NCBI RefSeq assembly: GCF_013031245.1
Contig: NZ_WPZL01000015.1
Coordinates: 1-64,000, forward strand
DNA length: 64,000 nucleotides
Reading direction: 5' to 3'
Source of the DNA: Ruegeria lacuscaerulensis
Lineage (GTDB): Bacteria > Pseudomonadota > Alphaproteobacteria > Rhodobacterales > Rhodobacteraceae
How positions within the stretch are numbered: the first letter of the stretch is position 1; each line of letters starts with the position of its first letter. The notes under the pieces are model-generated. The model was not told the DNA's origin and searched no databases. It worked only from the letters and a program-made list of their open reading frames with translations. The translations under genes were made by a program, and so were the position numbers. Of the stretch, positions 37,811 through 47,335 are shown in pieces.

Positions 37811-39999
37811 GCTTTGCCTCCGGTCAGGTTCAAGGCGGCGGCTACAATCCCGTCTTTCGACGGCAATGGAGCAGCGTAGGCCGGTCCGGTGGCGATGAAG
37901 CAGTCCTCGGCCACGACGCGGGCGATTGGGGTGTCGGCGTCTTCTTGGGCAAAGAAGGTCATCAACGCCTCGGATTGACTGCCGGTGCGGCGGCATTCGT
38001 CGACGATCAGGATGTTTTTGCAGCCATTGGCGGCATCACGCAGCGCCTCTGTCGGCAGTGGTGCCAGCCAGCGCATGTCAATGACGCGGGTCTTCACACC
38101 GGCGGCGTCAAGCTCGGGCAAGGCCTGTTGTGACAGGTAATGTCCGTTGCCATATGTGACGATGGCCAGATCAGTTCCATCTCCGTGGACCCCGACCTCG
38201 CCTAAGGCGATGAGCCGGTCCGGCGAAGGATAGGTGGTCATCCAACCGGCATCCTGTGCCTCATGCAAATCGCGCATCGGGTACAGCGCGATGGGTTCCA
38301 GAAACACCACCACGCGCTGTTCCTCGCGCGCCAGCCGCACGCATTCGCGCAGCATCCGCGCCGCATCCGCGCCGGTCGAGGGACAGGCAATGATCACACC
38401 GGGAATATCGCGCAACACAGCCAGGGAATTGTCGTTGTGAAAATGCCCGCCAAACCCCTTCTGATACCCCAACCCCGCAATCCGCAGAACCATCGGGTTG
38501 GTGAACTGCCCATTCGAGAAAAACGGCAGGGTCGCGGCCTCGCCCCGTATTTGATCCTCGGCATTGTGCAGATAGGCGAGGAACTGGATTTCGGGGATGG
38601 GGACAAACCCGTTATGCCCCATGCCGATGGCAAGCCCCAGAATGGACTGTTCATCCAGCAGCGTGTCGATCACCCGGTCCGGGCCAAAGCGCTGCTGCAG
38701 TTTCTGCGTTACACCGTAAACACCACCCTTGCGCCCGACGTCTTCACCCATGCAGACGATTTCGCCATGTTCCAGCATCAGATCGGTTAGTGCCCAGTTG
38801 ATCAGACGGCTCATCGGCTGAGGCTCGTCCATCACACGCATGTCACCGCCAAAGGCTTTGACGCGGGCCTCGGAACCGGGGCCGTTGGTGGGCTTAAAAG
38901 CGCGCTTGGGCGGGATCAGACTGGCCATCACGTCTGAGGCGCTGGCCAGATGCGGGCGCGTCGCCGCTTCGGCCGCAATTCGGTCGGTGCGGGCGCAGGT
39001 GTCCTGATAGATCTTCAGCGCCTGATCCGGCGATAGTGCACCAGCCTGATCCAGCAGACGCACAGTATGCAGCAACGGATCGTTGGCTTCATCAGCCTCG
39101 ACCTCGGATTTTGGCAGATAGGTGGTGGGAACATCCGCTCCGGCATGGCCATAAAGGCGCACCGTTGTCAGGTGAAGGAAGGCGGGCCTTCTGCGGGCGC
39201 GGACGTAGTCGGCGGCCTCTTTCGCCGTGGCATAGGTTTCATAAATATCCAGCCCATTGGCCCGGAAATACTTGATCCCCGGGCGATGCTCCATTGACGC
39301 CTGAATCCAACCCTTCGGCGTTTTCACCGATATGCCGATCCCGTTATCCTCACACACAAACAGCAGCGGCAGTGGCGTCGACTGCACACTGGTCCAGCCC
39401 GCCGTGTTGATTGCCCCCTGCGCCGTCGAATGGTTGGCCGAGGCATCGCCAAATGAGCACATTGCGATCCCATCCTCAGGCAATTCCCGATGCTCAGGAT
39501 CATGTCTGCGCGCCGCACCCAGCGAATACGCCGCGCCCACCGCTTTGGGCAGATGGCTCGCGATAGTCGAGGTTTGCGGCGGGATCGTCAGAGCCTTGGA
39601 CCCCAGCACCTTGTGCCGCCCTCCCGAGGTGGGGTCTTCCTTGGAACATGCAAAACTCAACAACATGTCCCACGCGATTTGCTGGCCGGGCACCTGTTCC
39701 GCGCGGGCGATCTGAAACGCCGCGTCGCGGTAATGCAGAAACGCTATGTCCGTAGGGCGCAGAGCGTGTGCCACCGCCGCCATCCCCTCGTGCCCGGACG
39801 ACCCGATGGTATAGAACCCCTGCCCGGCTTTTTGCATTGCACGGCTGGTCCGATCCAACGCCCGGCTAAGGACCTGCGACCGGAACAGAGACACGGCATC
39901 CGTCTTACCCAGCCCCGCCTGCGGGGTCGCGCCATCGGGAAAGTCACGTCTGGCAACCCGGTTCAGGAAATTTTCGTGAACGATCTGAGCCCGATCCAT
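37807..39999 (-). CDS. Fused alpha-beta 2-oxoacid dehydrogenase E1
   Basis: A 730-residue thiamine-diphosphate enzyme that joins the E1 alpha and beta chains. The alpha half has the ThDP motif GDASANHSTAQGAINTA (about 185-201). The beta half starts near residue 395 with MSRLINWALTDLM, MGEDVGRKGGVYG and the C-terminal transketolase domain (VIDMRWLAPLP). It resembles branched-chain 2-oxoacid dehydrogenase E1. No E2 or E3 gene is adjacent, so it may borrow these or work with the FabD-like protein encoded downstream. GAGGAAG precedes the ATG. Confidence 0.87.
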   Translation of the reverse strand: MDRAQIVHENFLNRVARRDFPDGATPQAGLGKTDAVSLFRSQVLSRALDRTSRAMQKAGQGFYTIGSSGHEGMAAVAHALRPTDIAFLHYRDAAFQIARAEQVPGQQIAWDMLLSFACSKEDPTSGGRHKVLGSKALTIPPQTSTIASHLPKAVGAAYSLGAARRHDPEHRELPEDGIAMCSFGDASANHSTAQGAINTAGWTSVQSTPLPLLFVCEDNGIGISVKTPKGWIQASMEHRPGIKYFRANGLDIYETYATAKEAADYVRARRRPAFLHLTTVRLYGHAGADVPTTYLPKSEVEADEANDPLLHTVRLLDQAGALSPDQALKIYQDTCARTDRIAAEAATRPHLASASDVMASLIPPKRAFKPTNGPGSEARVKAFGGDMRVMDEPQPMSRLINWALTDLMLEHGEIVCMGEDVGRKGGVYGVTQKLQQRFGPDRVIDTLLDEQSILGLAIGMGHNGFVPIPEIQFLAYLHNAEDQIRGEAATLPFFSNGQFTNPMVLRIAGLGYQKGFGGHFHNDNSLAVLRDIPGVIIACPSTGADAARMLRECVRLAREEQRVVVFLEPIALYPMRDLHEAQDAGWMTTYPSPDRLIALGEVGVHGDGTDLAIVTYGNGHYLSQQALPELDAAGVKTRVIDMRWLAPLPTEALRDAANGCKNILIVDECRRTGSQSEALMTFFAQEDADTPIARVVAEDCFIATGPAYAAPLPSKDGIVAAALNLTGGKA

Positions 40000-40238
40000 G
40001 GCGTCTTCCTCAGTAGTCTGCGGTTACGGGTTGGCGGTTGCAGCCGGTAAACGGCGAACCTTTCTTGCAGGCTTTTGATGACATTGGCAAAAGAAAGCCG
40101 CAACCGTCCCGGAGATATCCATACATACTGCTGTGCTGGGTCATATTCGTTTGCCTAAATTAAAACCTGCATTTGTATCAGGCTGGCGGTTTGCAAATGC
40201 CAGTGATAATCCGTCCGAAAGGTATGAGGATTAATCAT

Positions 40239-41144
40239 ATGATAGCGCCACGTCGTTTCCTGCCCTCCATCCCTTCATTGCTGGCCCTCGAAGCCGTCGA
40301 CCGCCTTGGCAGCGCGTCTGCCGCCGCAGAAGAACTGTCCCTGACCCAAAGCGCGGTCAGTCGACAGCTCAAGTCAATGGAAGAACAACTGGGTGTCGAT
40401 CTGATCCAGCGCAGTCAGATGCGGCTGCATCTGACGCCGGCAGCAAAAGAATATGTTCAGGTTGCCCGAACGGCGCTGAACCAACTGGCGCAGGCGTCGC
40501 TGAAACTCAAAGCCAACCCAACTGGCGGATCGCTGAACTTGTCGATCCTGCCCGCGTTCGGAATGCATTGGCTTGCCCCACGCCTTCAGGATTTCGCGCG
40601 CCAACACCCCGAAGTGACAGTCAACCTCAACACACGTCTGCGGCCGTTCGATTTTGAAACCGAACATTTCGACGCCGCCATTCACTTTGGTCAACGGGAC
40701 TGGGCCGGAGTGAACTATCTGCCCATCATGCGCGAGGATGTGATGCCGGTTTGCGCACCGGATTTGTTGCCGCAAAATGCAGGTGATATCGGATGGCTGA
40801 CGAACGCGCCCTTGCTGCACATTGAGACACGGCCCGACGCCTGGGAAAGATGGTTTGCCGCTCAGGGGCATAAGGTGTCCGGAATTGGCGGAATGCTGTT
40901 CGACCAGTTCTCAACCATGGGCCAGGCTACAATTCACGGGCTCGGCGTGGCGCTGCTCCCCAGTTACCTGATCGAAGATGACCTCCGGACCGGGCGGCTG
41001 GTACCGGCCTGGCAAGGGCCGGGGGTAAGTTTGGGTGACTTTTTTCTGGTTTGGCCACAAACCCGCGCGGAATCCGAGCCGCTGAAGTCCTTTCGTCTCT
41101 GGCTGCAAGGGCAGATTGACAAAAATCCATCCCGCGAGTCCTGA
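40239..41144 (+). CDS. LysR-family regulator, GcvA type
   Basis: The ATG at 40239 is chosen because TGAGGA lies about eight bases upstream; ATG at 40224 and TTG at 40173 are in frame. The 301-residue product has helix-turn-helix LTQSAVSRQLKSMEEQLGV and ligand-domain segment LSILPAFGMHWLAPRLQDF. It is divergent from the E1 operon and is its likely regulator. Confidence 0.88.
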   Translation: MIAPRRFLPSIPSLLALEAVDRLGSASAAAEELSLTQSAVSRQLKSMEEQLGVDLIQRSQMRLHLTPAAKEYVQVARTALNQLAQASLKLKANPTGGSLNLSILPAFGMHWLAPRLQDFARQHPEVTVNLNTRLRPFDFETEHFDAAIHFGQRDWAGVNYLPIMREDVMPVCAPDLLPQNAGDIGWLTNAPLLHIETRPDAWERWFAAQGHKVSGIGGMLFDQFSTMGQATIHGLGVALLPSYLIEDDLRTGRLVPAWQGPGVSLGDFFLVWPQTRAESEPLKSFRLWLQGQIDKNPSRES

Positions 41145-41163
41145 ACGTCACGCAAACATGCGC

Positions 41164-41236
41164 GGCCTTCGGCCTTGCGTCCTGCGGACAGCAGGGGGCC
41201 AGGCAGGCGCGGGCTGTGCCCGCGCCTGCCTGGCCC
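41164..41236. repeat. Long GC-rich hairpin element between convergent genes
   Basis: A small hairpin GGCC-TTC-GGCC (41164-41174) is followed by a perfect 19-bp stem (41196-41214 with 41218-41236) and a 3-base TGT loop. It lies between a plus-strand LysR gene and the minus-strand acyl-CoA dehydrogenase gene. No T-run follows. It may be a bidirectional terminator or a repeated extragenic element of this genome. Confidence 0.65.
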
Positions 41237-41295
41237 AACGGGAGGAGATGTTTCTTAAGCAACATTGACGACGGGCGGGAGGTACCGCGTCGTAT

Positions 41296-42453
41296 TCAGG
41301 TATCCAAAGACCGGGCGATGAGCTCTTTCATGATCTCATTGGTACCGCCATAGATCATCTGAACGCGCGCATCCGCGTAGAGGCGGGCAATGGGGTATTC
41401 CATCATGAACCCGTATCCGCCAAACAGCTGAAGACACTCGTGCATGATCTCGTTCTGTACTTCCGAGCCCCAGTATTTCACCATCGAGGCCGCCGCAGCA
41501 TCCAAGGTGCCCGCTTCAATCCGTGCGACGCAATCATTGACAAAGCTGCGCAGAACTTCGGCTTTGGTCTTGCACTCCGCCAGTTTGAACCGTGTGTTCT
41601 GGAAATCCATTACCCGTTGCCCGAAAGCCTTGCGTTCCTGCGTGTATTTCACCGTTTCCGAAATGGCGAAATCAATCGCGCCCAGCGCACCGATGCCGAT
41701 CGTCAGACGTTCCCATGGCAGTTGTCTCATCATCTGATAGAAGCCCTGGCCCTCTTCGGCGCCAATGAGATTGGTCATCGGTACTTTGACGTCTTCAAAG
41801 AACAGCTCGGCAGTGTCATTGGCCTTCATGCCCAACTTCCTGAGGTTACGCCCTTTGCGGAACCCGTCTGCGTCGTCGGTTTCAACGGCAATCAGCGACA
41901 CGCCCTTGGAGCCAACGGCCCTGTCCGTTTTACAGGCCACCAGAATCAGGTCCGCCGACTGCCCGTTGGTGATGAAGATCTTGGATCCGTTCAGCCGGTA
42001 TGAATTCCCGTCCTTGTCGGCCGTCGTCCGAATGGACTGCACATCCGAACCTGTGCTGGGTTCGGTCATGGCCAGCGCGCCTACCATCTCGCCCGACGCC
42101 AGGCGAGGCAGCCATTTCTGCTTTTGATCTTCGCTTCCGTAAGCTGCCAGGTAATGGATTACTATGAATTGAATGCCAACCCCCCATCCGGTATCGCCAT
42201 GGGCGGCTTGTTCGTAGATCGTGACGGCGTCAAAACCGACGCCACCTCCGACACCACCGTAAGCTTCAGGTATCGCACCGGCCATCAACCCGGCCTCTCC
42301 TGCCTTTTGCCATATGTCACGGTCGACGATGCCGTTCTCGTTCCAGCGCTCGATATTGGGAACCAGTTCATCCTCCATGAACCGGTTCGCCATTTCCGCA
42401 AACATCTGGTGTTCATCGGTCACCCAACTGGCAGTGGTGGTGAAAAGCGGCAT
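41296..42453 (-). CDS. Acyl-CoA dehydrogenase
   Basis: A 385-residue flavoenzyme with family signatures ALAMTEPSTGSD and QLFGGYGFMMEYPIARLYADAR. The catalytic glutamate is in YGGTNEIMKELIAR. Chain-length preference cannot be read; the FAD site and length are normal. It lies 107 bases downstream of tetR on the same strand, so the TetR protein probably controls it. Confidence 0.9.
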   Translation of the reverse strand: MPLFTTTASWVTDEHQMFAEMANRFMEDELVPNIERWNENGIVDRDIWQKAGEAGLMAGAIPEAYGGVGGGVGFDAVTIYEQAAHGDTGWGVGIQFIVIHYLAAYGSEDQKQKWLPRLASGEMVGALAMTEPSTGSDVQSIRTTADKDGNSYRLNGSKIFITNGQSADLILVACKTDRAVGSKGVSLIAVETDDADGFRKGRNLRKLGMKANDTAELFFEDVKVPMTNLIGAEEGQGFYQMMRQLPWERLTIGIGALGAIDFAISETVKYTQERKAFGQRVMDFQNTRFKLAECKTKAEVLRSFVNDCVARIEAGTLDAAAASMVKYWGSEVQNEIMHECLQLFGGYGFMMEYPIARLYADARVQMIYGGTNEIMKELIARSLDT

Positions 42454-42560
42454 GCATGGTCCTCCCGATTCAATTTTCGGTCAGAGTAGCTTTGGATTTT
42501 GCATGGTCCAATCCGTCAAACGGGTTGCTACGCAACGTCTTTTTGGCGACAGAGCCCCGT

Positions 42561-43124
42561 TTACGCCAACGCGTTGTCCAGAAGAACCTGTGCTGCTGCC
42601 TTGGCGTCCTGCGCCGCATCGCAGGTTTTGAGAAGCACAGTCGTCACGATCGCGCCTTCCTGCAACAACATGATCTGGCAGCCCAGCTTTTCCGGATCGC
42701 GCGCACCAGCCTTGCGCGCCAGATCTGTGAAATAGTCCAGCAGAAGACGCTTGTGCTCGGCCGCCTGCACGTGGATCGGGTGATCCTGATCCTGATACTC
42801 GGCCCCCGCCTTGATGAACATGCAGCCGCGAAACCCATCCTCATTGAACCACTCGCCAAGCGCATCGAAACTGGCAATCAACTGACCGGCGGGAGTATCC
42901 GCAAGAATTTCGATCCGGCGCATGAAATCGTTCCGGAAATTCTCGTCCCGTAACCGCAAGGCCGCCAGGATCAGCTCTTCCTTGGTGCGAAAGTGTTTGT
43001 ACATCGACGTTTTCGACACGCCCGTTTCAACCACCAGTTTGTCCATCCCAGTGGCGTGAAATCCGTCGCGGTAAAAGACCTGCAACGCATTGCGGACCAG
43101 TTCGTCACGTTTGTTGGGGCGCAT
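42561..43124 (-). CDS. TetR-family repressor
   Basis: A 187-residue TetR protein. The N-terminal helix-turn-helix spans MDKLVVETGVSKTSMYKHF and the ligand domain is rich in helices. Three near-identical palindromes lie directly upstream of its start and in front of the divergent operon. It probably represses itself, the downstream acyl-CoA dehydrogenase gene and the divergent genes until a ligand, perhaps an acyl-CoA or electrophile, binds. Confidence 0.9.
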   Translation of the reverse strand: MRPNKRDELVRNALQVFYRDGFHATGMDKLVVETGVSKTSMYKHFRTKEELILAALRLRDENFRNDFMRRIEILADTPAGQLIASFDALGEWFNEDGFRGCMFIKAGAEYQDQDHPIHVQAAEHKRLLLDYFTDLARKAGARDPEKLGCQIMLLQEGAIVTTVLLKTCDAAQDAKAAAQVLLDNALA

Positions 43125-43139
43125 GAGGTGGCTCCTGAG

Positions 43140-43155
43140 TGTACAGATCAGTACA
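43140..43155. promoter_or_regulatory. TetR operator 1
   Basis: TGTACAGATCAGTACA, an inverted repeat 16 bases upstream of the tetR start. It matches two further sites at 43270 and 43298. Confidence 0.75.
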
Positions 43156-43269
43156 TAGTACTAATCGAACCGGACTGCAATAACTGAGCATTAAACCCTT
43201 GTTTTTACTACAACCCAAAGAACACTCGGCAGCGGAGCAGACATATTTTCAAAATTGGACTTGAAAACA

Positions 43270-43285
43270 TTTACCGATCAGTACA
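43270..43285. promoter_or_regulatory. TetR operator 2
   Basis: TTTACCGATCAGTACA shares the GATC core and TAC/GTA arms with operator 1. It starts 28 bases before operator 3, near-integral helical turns apart, on the side of the divergent operon. Confidence 0.72.
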
Positions 43286-43297
43286 CATTGAAAGCAA

Positions 43298-43313
43298 GAT
43301 GTACCGATCTGTA
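43298..43313. promoter_or_regulatory. TetR operator 3
   Basis: TGTACCGATCTGTAAA is the third copy of the same palindrome, in the 5' region of the DUF1348 gene. Confidence 0.72.
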
Positions 43314-43425
43314 AACCTTGGAGCGATCAGATGCGACGCCGTGCCAGCCCATTCTCATCCCAGTACGTCCCATTTCTTTTGAGCCTCGCGCTTTTGGCCG
43401 CCTCGTTGACGTGAAAGACCAGCTG

Positions 43426-43890
43426 ATGACCCGCCCCCCTCTGCCCCCTTTCACAACGGAAACCGCCAGTCAGAAAGTCCGCATGGCAGAAAATGGCTGG
43501 AATAGCCGTAATGCCGATGTGGTGACACCGGCCTATACCGAAGACAGCCAGTGGCGGAACCGGGCCGAGTTCATCAGTGGGCATGATGAAATCCACGCCT
43601 TTTTGACCCGCAAGTGGCACAGGGAACTGGATTACCGGTTGATCAAAGAGCTGTGGGCGTTCTCAGGCAACCGCATCGCCGTGCGGTATGCGTATGAGTG
43701 GCATGACGACAGCGGCCAGTGGTTTCGATCCTATGGCAACGAAAACTGGGAATTCACCGGAGATGGCAGAATGGCCAAACGGCACGCGTCACTGAATGAT
43801 TTGCCAATTACCGAAGCGGAACGCCTGTTTCGCTGGCCGCCAGGACCTCGCCCCGAAGATCACCCGGGCCTCTCGGACCTGGGCCTTTAG
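43426..43890 (+). CDS. DUF1348 (SnoaL/NTF2-like) protein
   Basis: The ATG at 43426 starts the conserved part; the frame opens earlier at 43318 inside the operator region, which is unlikely to be coding. The 154-residue product fits the DUF1348 family ([24 protein letters not shown] and [11 protein letters not shown]). It has an NTF2-like fold with unknown substrate. It is followed after 12 bases by a PNPOx-like gene. Confidence 0.83.
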   Translation: MTRPPLPPFTTETASQKVRMAENGWNSRNADVVTPAYTEDSQWRNRAEFISGHDEIHAFLTRKWHRELDYRLIKELWAFSGNRIAVRYAYEWHDDSGQWFRSYGNENWEFTGDGRMAKRHASLNDLPITEAERLFRWPPGPRPEDHPGLSDLGL

Positions 43891-43902
43891 AAAGGACATC
43901 CC

Positions 43903-44523
43903 ATGCCCCGCGCCTTTTCAGAACTGACTTTCACCCCTACCGTTCGCGCCCATCAGGAGCGGATGGGGTCCGCGAAAACCTACGCAAAGTTCATTGAGGG
44001 TGGCCCGCAACAGGGGCATGAGATCGGTGACGCCGAAAAGGCTTTCATCGAGGCGCGGGACGGGTTTTATCAATCCACCGTCTCGGAAACCGGCTGGCCC
44101 TACGTCCAATATCGCGGCGGGCCGGTGGGATTTCTCAAAGTACTTGGACCGCAGACAATCGGATACGCCGATTTCTCGGGTAACAGGCAATACATCTCGC
44201 GCGGAAACTTAGACGGCAATGACCGGATCGCCATGATCCTGATGGATTATGCCAACCAGCGGCGTTTGAAAATACTGGGCCGGGTGGAATTCACGGAAGG
44301 CGAGGCAGCGGCAACCGATCTATATCCCGACGGCGCAGAGGCCCCCGCCGAACGCGCTGTTGTCATCCGGGTCGAAGGGCTGGATTGGAACTGCCCGCGC
44401 CATATCACGCCGCGATTTACCGAGGCCGAATTGCGCCCCCATCTGAACACTTTGGGCCAGCAACTGGCGCAGTTGCAACTCGAGAACGAAAAACTGAAAC
44501 AGCAATTGTCACAACTGTCCTGA
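43903..44523 (+). CDS. Pyridoxamine-5'-phosphate-oxidase-like flavin protein
   Basis: A 206-residue split-barrel protein of the PNPOx-like FMN-binding family (GWPYVQYRGGPVGFLKVL, YADFSGNRQYISRGNL). The last 30 residues form a leucine/glutamine-rich coiled coil (LAQLQLENEKLKQQL). It probably uses FMN or F420-type flavin in detoxification rather than vitamin B6 synthesis. It is co-transcribed with DUF1348 and probably under TetR control. Confidence 0.84.
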   Translation: MPRAFSELTFTPTVRAHQERMGSAKTYAKFIEGGPQQGHEIGDAEKAFIEARDGFYQSTVSETGWPYVQYRGGPVGFLKVLGPQTIGYADFSGNRQYISRGNLDGNDRIAMILMDYANQRRLKILGRVEFTEGEAAATDLYPDGAEAPAERAVVIRVEGLDWNCPRHITPRFTEAELRPHLNTLGQQLAQLQLENEKLKQQLSQLS

Positions 44524-44574
44524 ACCCGGCACGCCGGAACAGGAAGGGGCGTCTTAAAACAAGGAACCGTTCCG

Positions 44575-44736
44575 ATGCTGCGTTCTGCGTTGAATTTTGT
44601 AAGCCTTTGTCTCTTTGGCTTTACGCTGCTTACGGCATCCCTGATGCTGGCCTTTTTTGCCTCGCCCGAGGCCGTGCGTACGCAACCGCCTGCGTTGTAT
44701 GACTCGCTTTTGCTGGAACTGCTTTCGAACAGGTAA
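44575..44736 (+). CDS. Possible small membrane protein
   Basis: A 53-residue frame with AAGGA upstream. It holds one long hydrophobic stretch (LNFVSLCLFGFTLLTASLM). Codon use is like its neighbours. No family is recognised, and it could be non-coding. Confidence 0.42.
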   Translation: MLRSALNFVSLCLFGFTLLTASLMLAFFASPEAVRTQPPALYDSLLLELLSNR

Positions 44737-44793
44737 CCCAATTTGCCGTCGCGCCACCGGCGTTAGCAATTCGCAAAAAAATTCCGACACCCC

Positions 44794-44816
44794 TTGACCT
44801 TCCCGTGACTGGAACC
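44794..44816 (+). promoter_or_regulatory. CueR-type copper promoter
   Basis: CCTTCC-N7-GGAACC (44798-44816) nearly matches the CueR dyad CCTTCC-N7-GGAAGG. It overlaps a -35 box TTGACC at 44794, with a -10-like TCATCT about 19-20 bases on. The long spacer is typical of MerR-type promoters. It precedes copA, and cueR follows copA. Confidence 0.7.
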
Positions 44817-44854
44817 CTCATCTGAAGGGCAAAGAACAGTTTAGGATGAGTCGG

Positions 44855-47335
44855 ATGGCCGCGCCGCAGACAACTCAGTTGAAAATCTCGGGCATGGGAT
44901 GTGCCTCGTGTGTGGGACGTGTGGAAACTGCCTTGCGCGACGTACCGGGGGTTTCTGATGCGTCCGTCAACTTTGCGACGGAAACTGCACAGGTCACTCA
45001 TGACGGACCGGTTAGCGCGCTGACGGATGCCTTGACCATGGCCGGCTATCCGGCGGCGACCCGGCAATCGACCCTAAAAATCGGCGGGATGAACTGCGCA
45101 TCGTGCGTGGCCAAGATCGAACGGGCATTGACTGCGGATCCGGCCGTCGTTGATGCACAGGTCAACCTGGCGACCGAAAGCGCCCAAGTTACCTATATCG
45201 ACGGTGCGACCGATCCACGGACCTTGGCGCAACTGTCTGAGGATGCCGGATATCCGGCCCGCGTTGCCCAGGCCGCAAACGATGGTCAGACCGATGCAGC
45301 CAAATCCGAAGAGGCAAAGGCTCTGACCCGCTCCACTGTGTTTGCCGCAGTCCTGGCCCTACCGGTGTTCGTACTGGAGATGGGCGGCCATATGATCCCC
45401 GCCTTTCACCATTGGGTGCAGGCGACCCTTGGCACTCAGACCAGCCATCTGATCCAGTTCGCGCTGACGTCGGTTCTTTTGATAGGGCCGGGTCGGGTCT
45501 TCTACGCCAAGGGCATCCCGTCCCTGCTGCGCGGATCACCGGATATGAATGCACTGGTCGCTTTGGGAACCGGAGCGGCCTACCTGTTCTCGGTCACCGC
45601 CACGTTCACACCACAGGTTCTGCCTCAGGGCAGTGCCAATGTGTATTTCGAGGCCGCCTCGGTCATCGTTGTGCTCATTCTGCTGGGCCGCGTGATGGAG
45701 GCGCGGGCCAAGGGGCGAACCGGGGCCGCGATCCGCAAGCTGGTCGGGTTGCAACCCAAGACGGCTCGCGTCGAGCTGGACGGCACCTTCATTGACCGCG
45801 CGATTGCGGACATCACGGTGGGGGACATCCTGCAAATCCGCCCGGGAGAGCGCGTGCCGGTGGATGCCGAAGTGCTTGAGGGCACCTCCTACGTGGATGA
45901 AAGCATGATCACAGGCGAACCTGTTCCTGTGGGCAAATCACCTGCCGATCAGGTCGTCGGCGGCACCGTCAACGGCACCGGCGCATTGCGGGTTCGCGCC
46001 ACGCGGGTCGGGGCCGACACGGTGCTGGCGCAGGTCATTCATATGGTGGAACAGGCGCAGGGGGCCAAGCTGCCGATACAGGGCCTCGTCGACCGGATCA
46101 CTGCGTGGTTCGTACCTGCTGTGATTGCCGTGTCGCTGCTGACGATTGCCGTTTGGCTTATCTTTGGCCCTGCACCAGCCCTCCCGATGGCGTTGGTCAC
46201 CGGGGTCTCGGTCCTGATCATCGCATGCCCTTGCGCCATGGGTCTGGCGACGCCGACCTCGATCATGGTGGGCACAGGACGTGCGGCGGAACTGGGTGTT
46301 CTGTTCCGCAAGGGTGACGCGCTGCAGCAGTTGCAACAGGCCAGGGTCGTTGCGCTGGACAAGACAGGAACGCTGACGATGGGGCGACCCGAGTTGGAGA
46401 ACGTCACCACCGCAAACGGCTTTGACCGCGCCGACGTTCTGCGTCTGGCGGCAGCGGTCGAGGCGCGGTCCGAACATCCGATTGCCAGCGCGATTACCCG
46501 CGCGGGCCCTGCAGAGTTGCCTGCACTTTCGGAATTTGAGTCATTCACAGGTCTTGGGGTTCGGGCCGTGATCGAAGATCGCAGCGTGCTGATCGGCTCG
46601 CCCAGGTTGATGGCGCAGAACGGTGTGGACCTGACCGATCTGAAACCCGAAGCTGACCAGCGCGCAACAGAAGGTGCGACACCACTATTTATCGCCATTG
46701 ACGGTCAGGCGGCGGCGATGCTTGCGGTCTCTGATCCCGTCAAACCCGGCACTGCGCAGGCGCTGGGACGGTTGCACGACATGGGTCTGACACTTGCAAT
46801 GGTCACCGGAGACAACGCGCGCACGGCGCAGGCGCTGGCCGACAAGCTGGGCATCGACCATGTCACGGCAGAGGTTCTGCCAGACGGCAAGCTGGCCGCA
46901 ATCAACGCCTTGCGCGACCAGTTCGGCACGCTGGCCTTTGTCGGTGATGGCATCAACGACGCCCCGGCGCTGGCGGCAGCGGATATCGGAGTGGCCATCG
47001 GCACCGGCACCGATGTGGCGATTGAAACAGCAGATGTGGTGCTGATGTCCGGCGATCTGCGCGGCGTGACCAACGCGGTTGAGATCAGCCGCCGGACCAT
47101 GCGCAATATCCGGCAGAACCTCGGCTGGGCATTTGGCTACAACATCCTGCTGATCCCTGTGGCCGCCGGTGTTCTGTACCCGTTCAGCGGCCATCTTCTG
47201 TCCCCTGCCCTTGCCGCGGGGGCAATGGCATTGTCGAGTGTTTTCGTCGTCTCGAACGCGCTGCGCCTGCGTCGGGTTCGGGCCAGCTTGCCGGAAAGCG
47301 CTCAGGACCACTCAACCCAATCGGTGACGTCATGA
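44855..47335 (+). CDS. copA: Copper-exporting P1B-type ATPase
   Basis: The start at 44855 has AGGA at good spacing; ATG at 44846 is the alternative. The protein of about 826 residues has two heavy-metal domains (GMGCASC and GMNCASC), eight membrane helices, the CPC ion-binding motif in IIACPCAMGLATP, TGEP, the phosphorylation motif DKTGT, and GDGINDAP. It pumps Cu(I) out of the cytoplasm. The four-base overlap with cueR and the CueR-type promoter support copper rather than other metals. Confidence 0.94.
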   Translation: MAAPQTTQLKISGMGCASCVGRVETALRDVPGVSDASVNFATETAQVTHDGPVSALTDALTMAGYPAATRQSTLKIGGMNCASCVAKIERALTADPAVVDAQVNLATESAQVTYIDGATDPRTLAQLSEDAGYPARVAQAANDGQTDAAKSEEAKALTRSTVFAAVLALPVFVLEMGGHMIPAFHHWVQATLGTQTSHLIQFALTSVLLIGPGRVFYAKGIPSLLRGSPDMNALVALGTGAAYLFSVTATFTPQVLPQGSANVYFEAASVIVVLILLGRVMEARAKGRTGAAIRKLVGLQPKTARVELDGTFIDRAIADITVGDILQIRPGERVPVDAEVLEGTSYVDESMITGEPVPVGKSPADQVVGGTVNGTGALRVRATRVGADTVLAQVIHMVEQAQGAKLPIQGLVDRITAWFVPAVIAVSLLTIAVWLIFGPAPALPMALVTGVSVLIIACPCAMGLATPTSIMVGTGRAAELGVLFRKGDALQQLQQARVVALDKTGTLTMGRPELENVTTANGFDRADVLRLAAAVEARSEHPIASAITRAGPAELPALSEFESFTGLGVRAVIEDRSVLIGSPRLMAQNGVDLTDLKPEADQRATEGATPLFIAIDGQAAAMLAVSDPVKPGTAQALGRLHDMGLTLAMVTGDNARTAQALADKLGIDHVTAEVLPDGKLAAINALRDQFGTLAFVGDGINDAPALAAADIGVAIGTGTDVAIETADVVLMSGDLRGVTNAVEISRRTMRNIRQNLGWAFGYNILLIPVAAGVLYPFSGHLLSPALAAGAMALSSVFVVSNALRLRRVRASLPESAQDHSTQSVTS

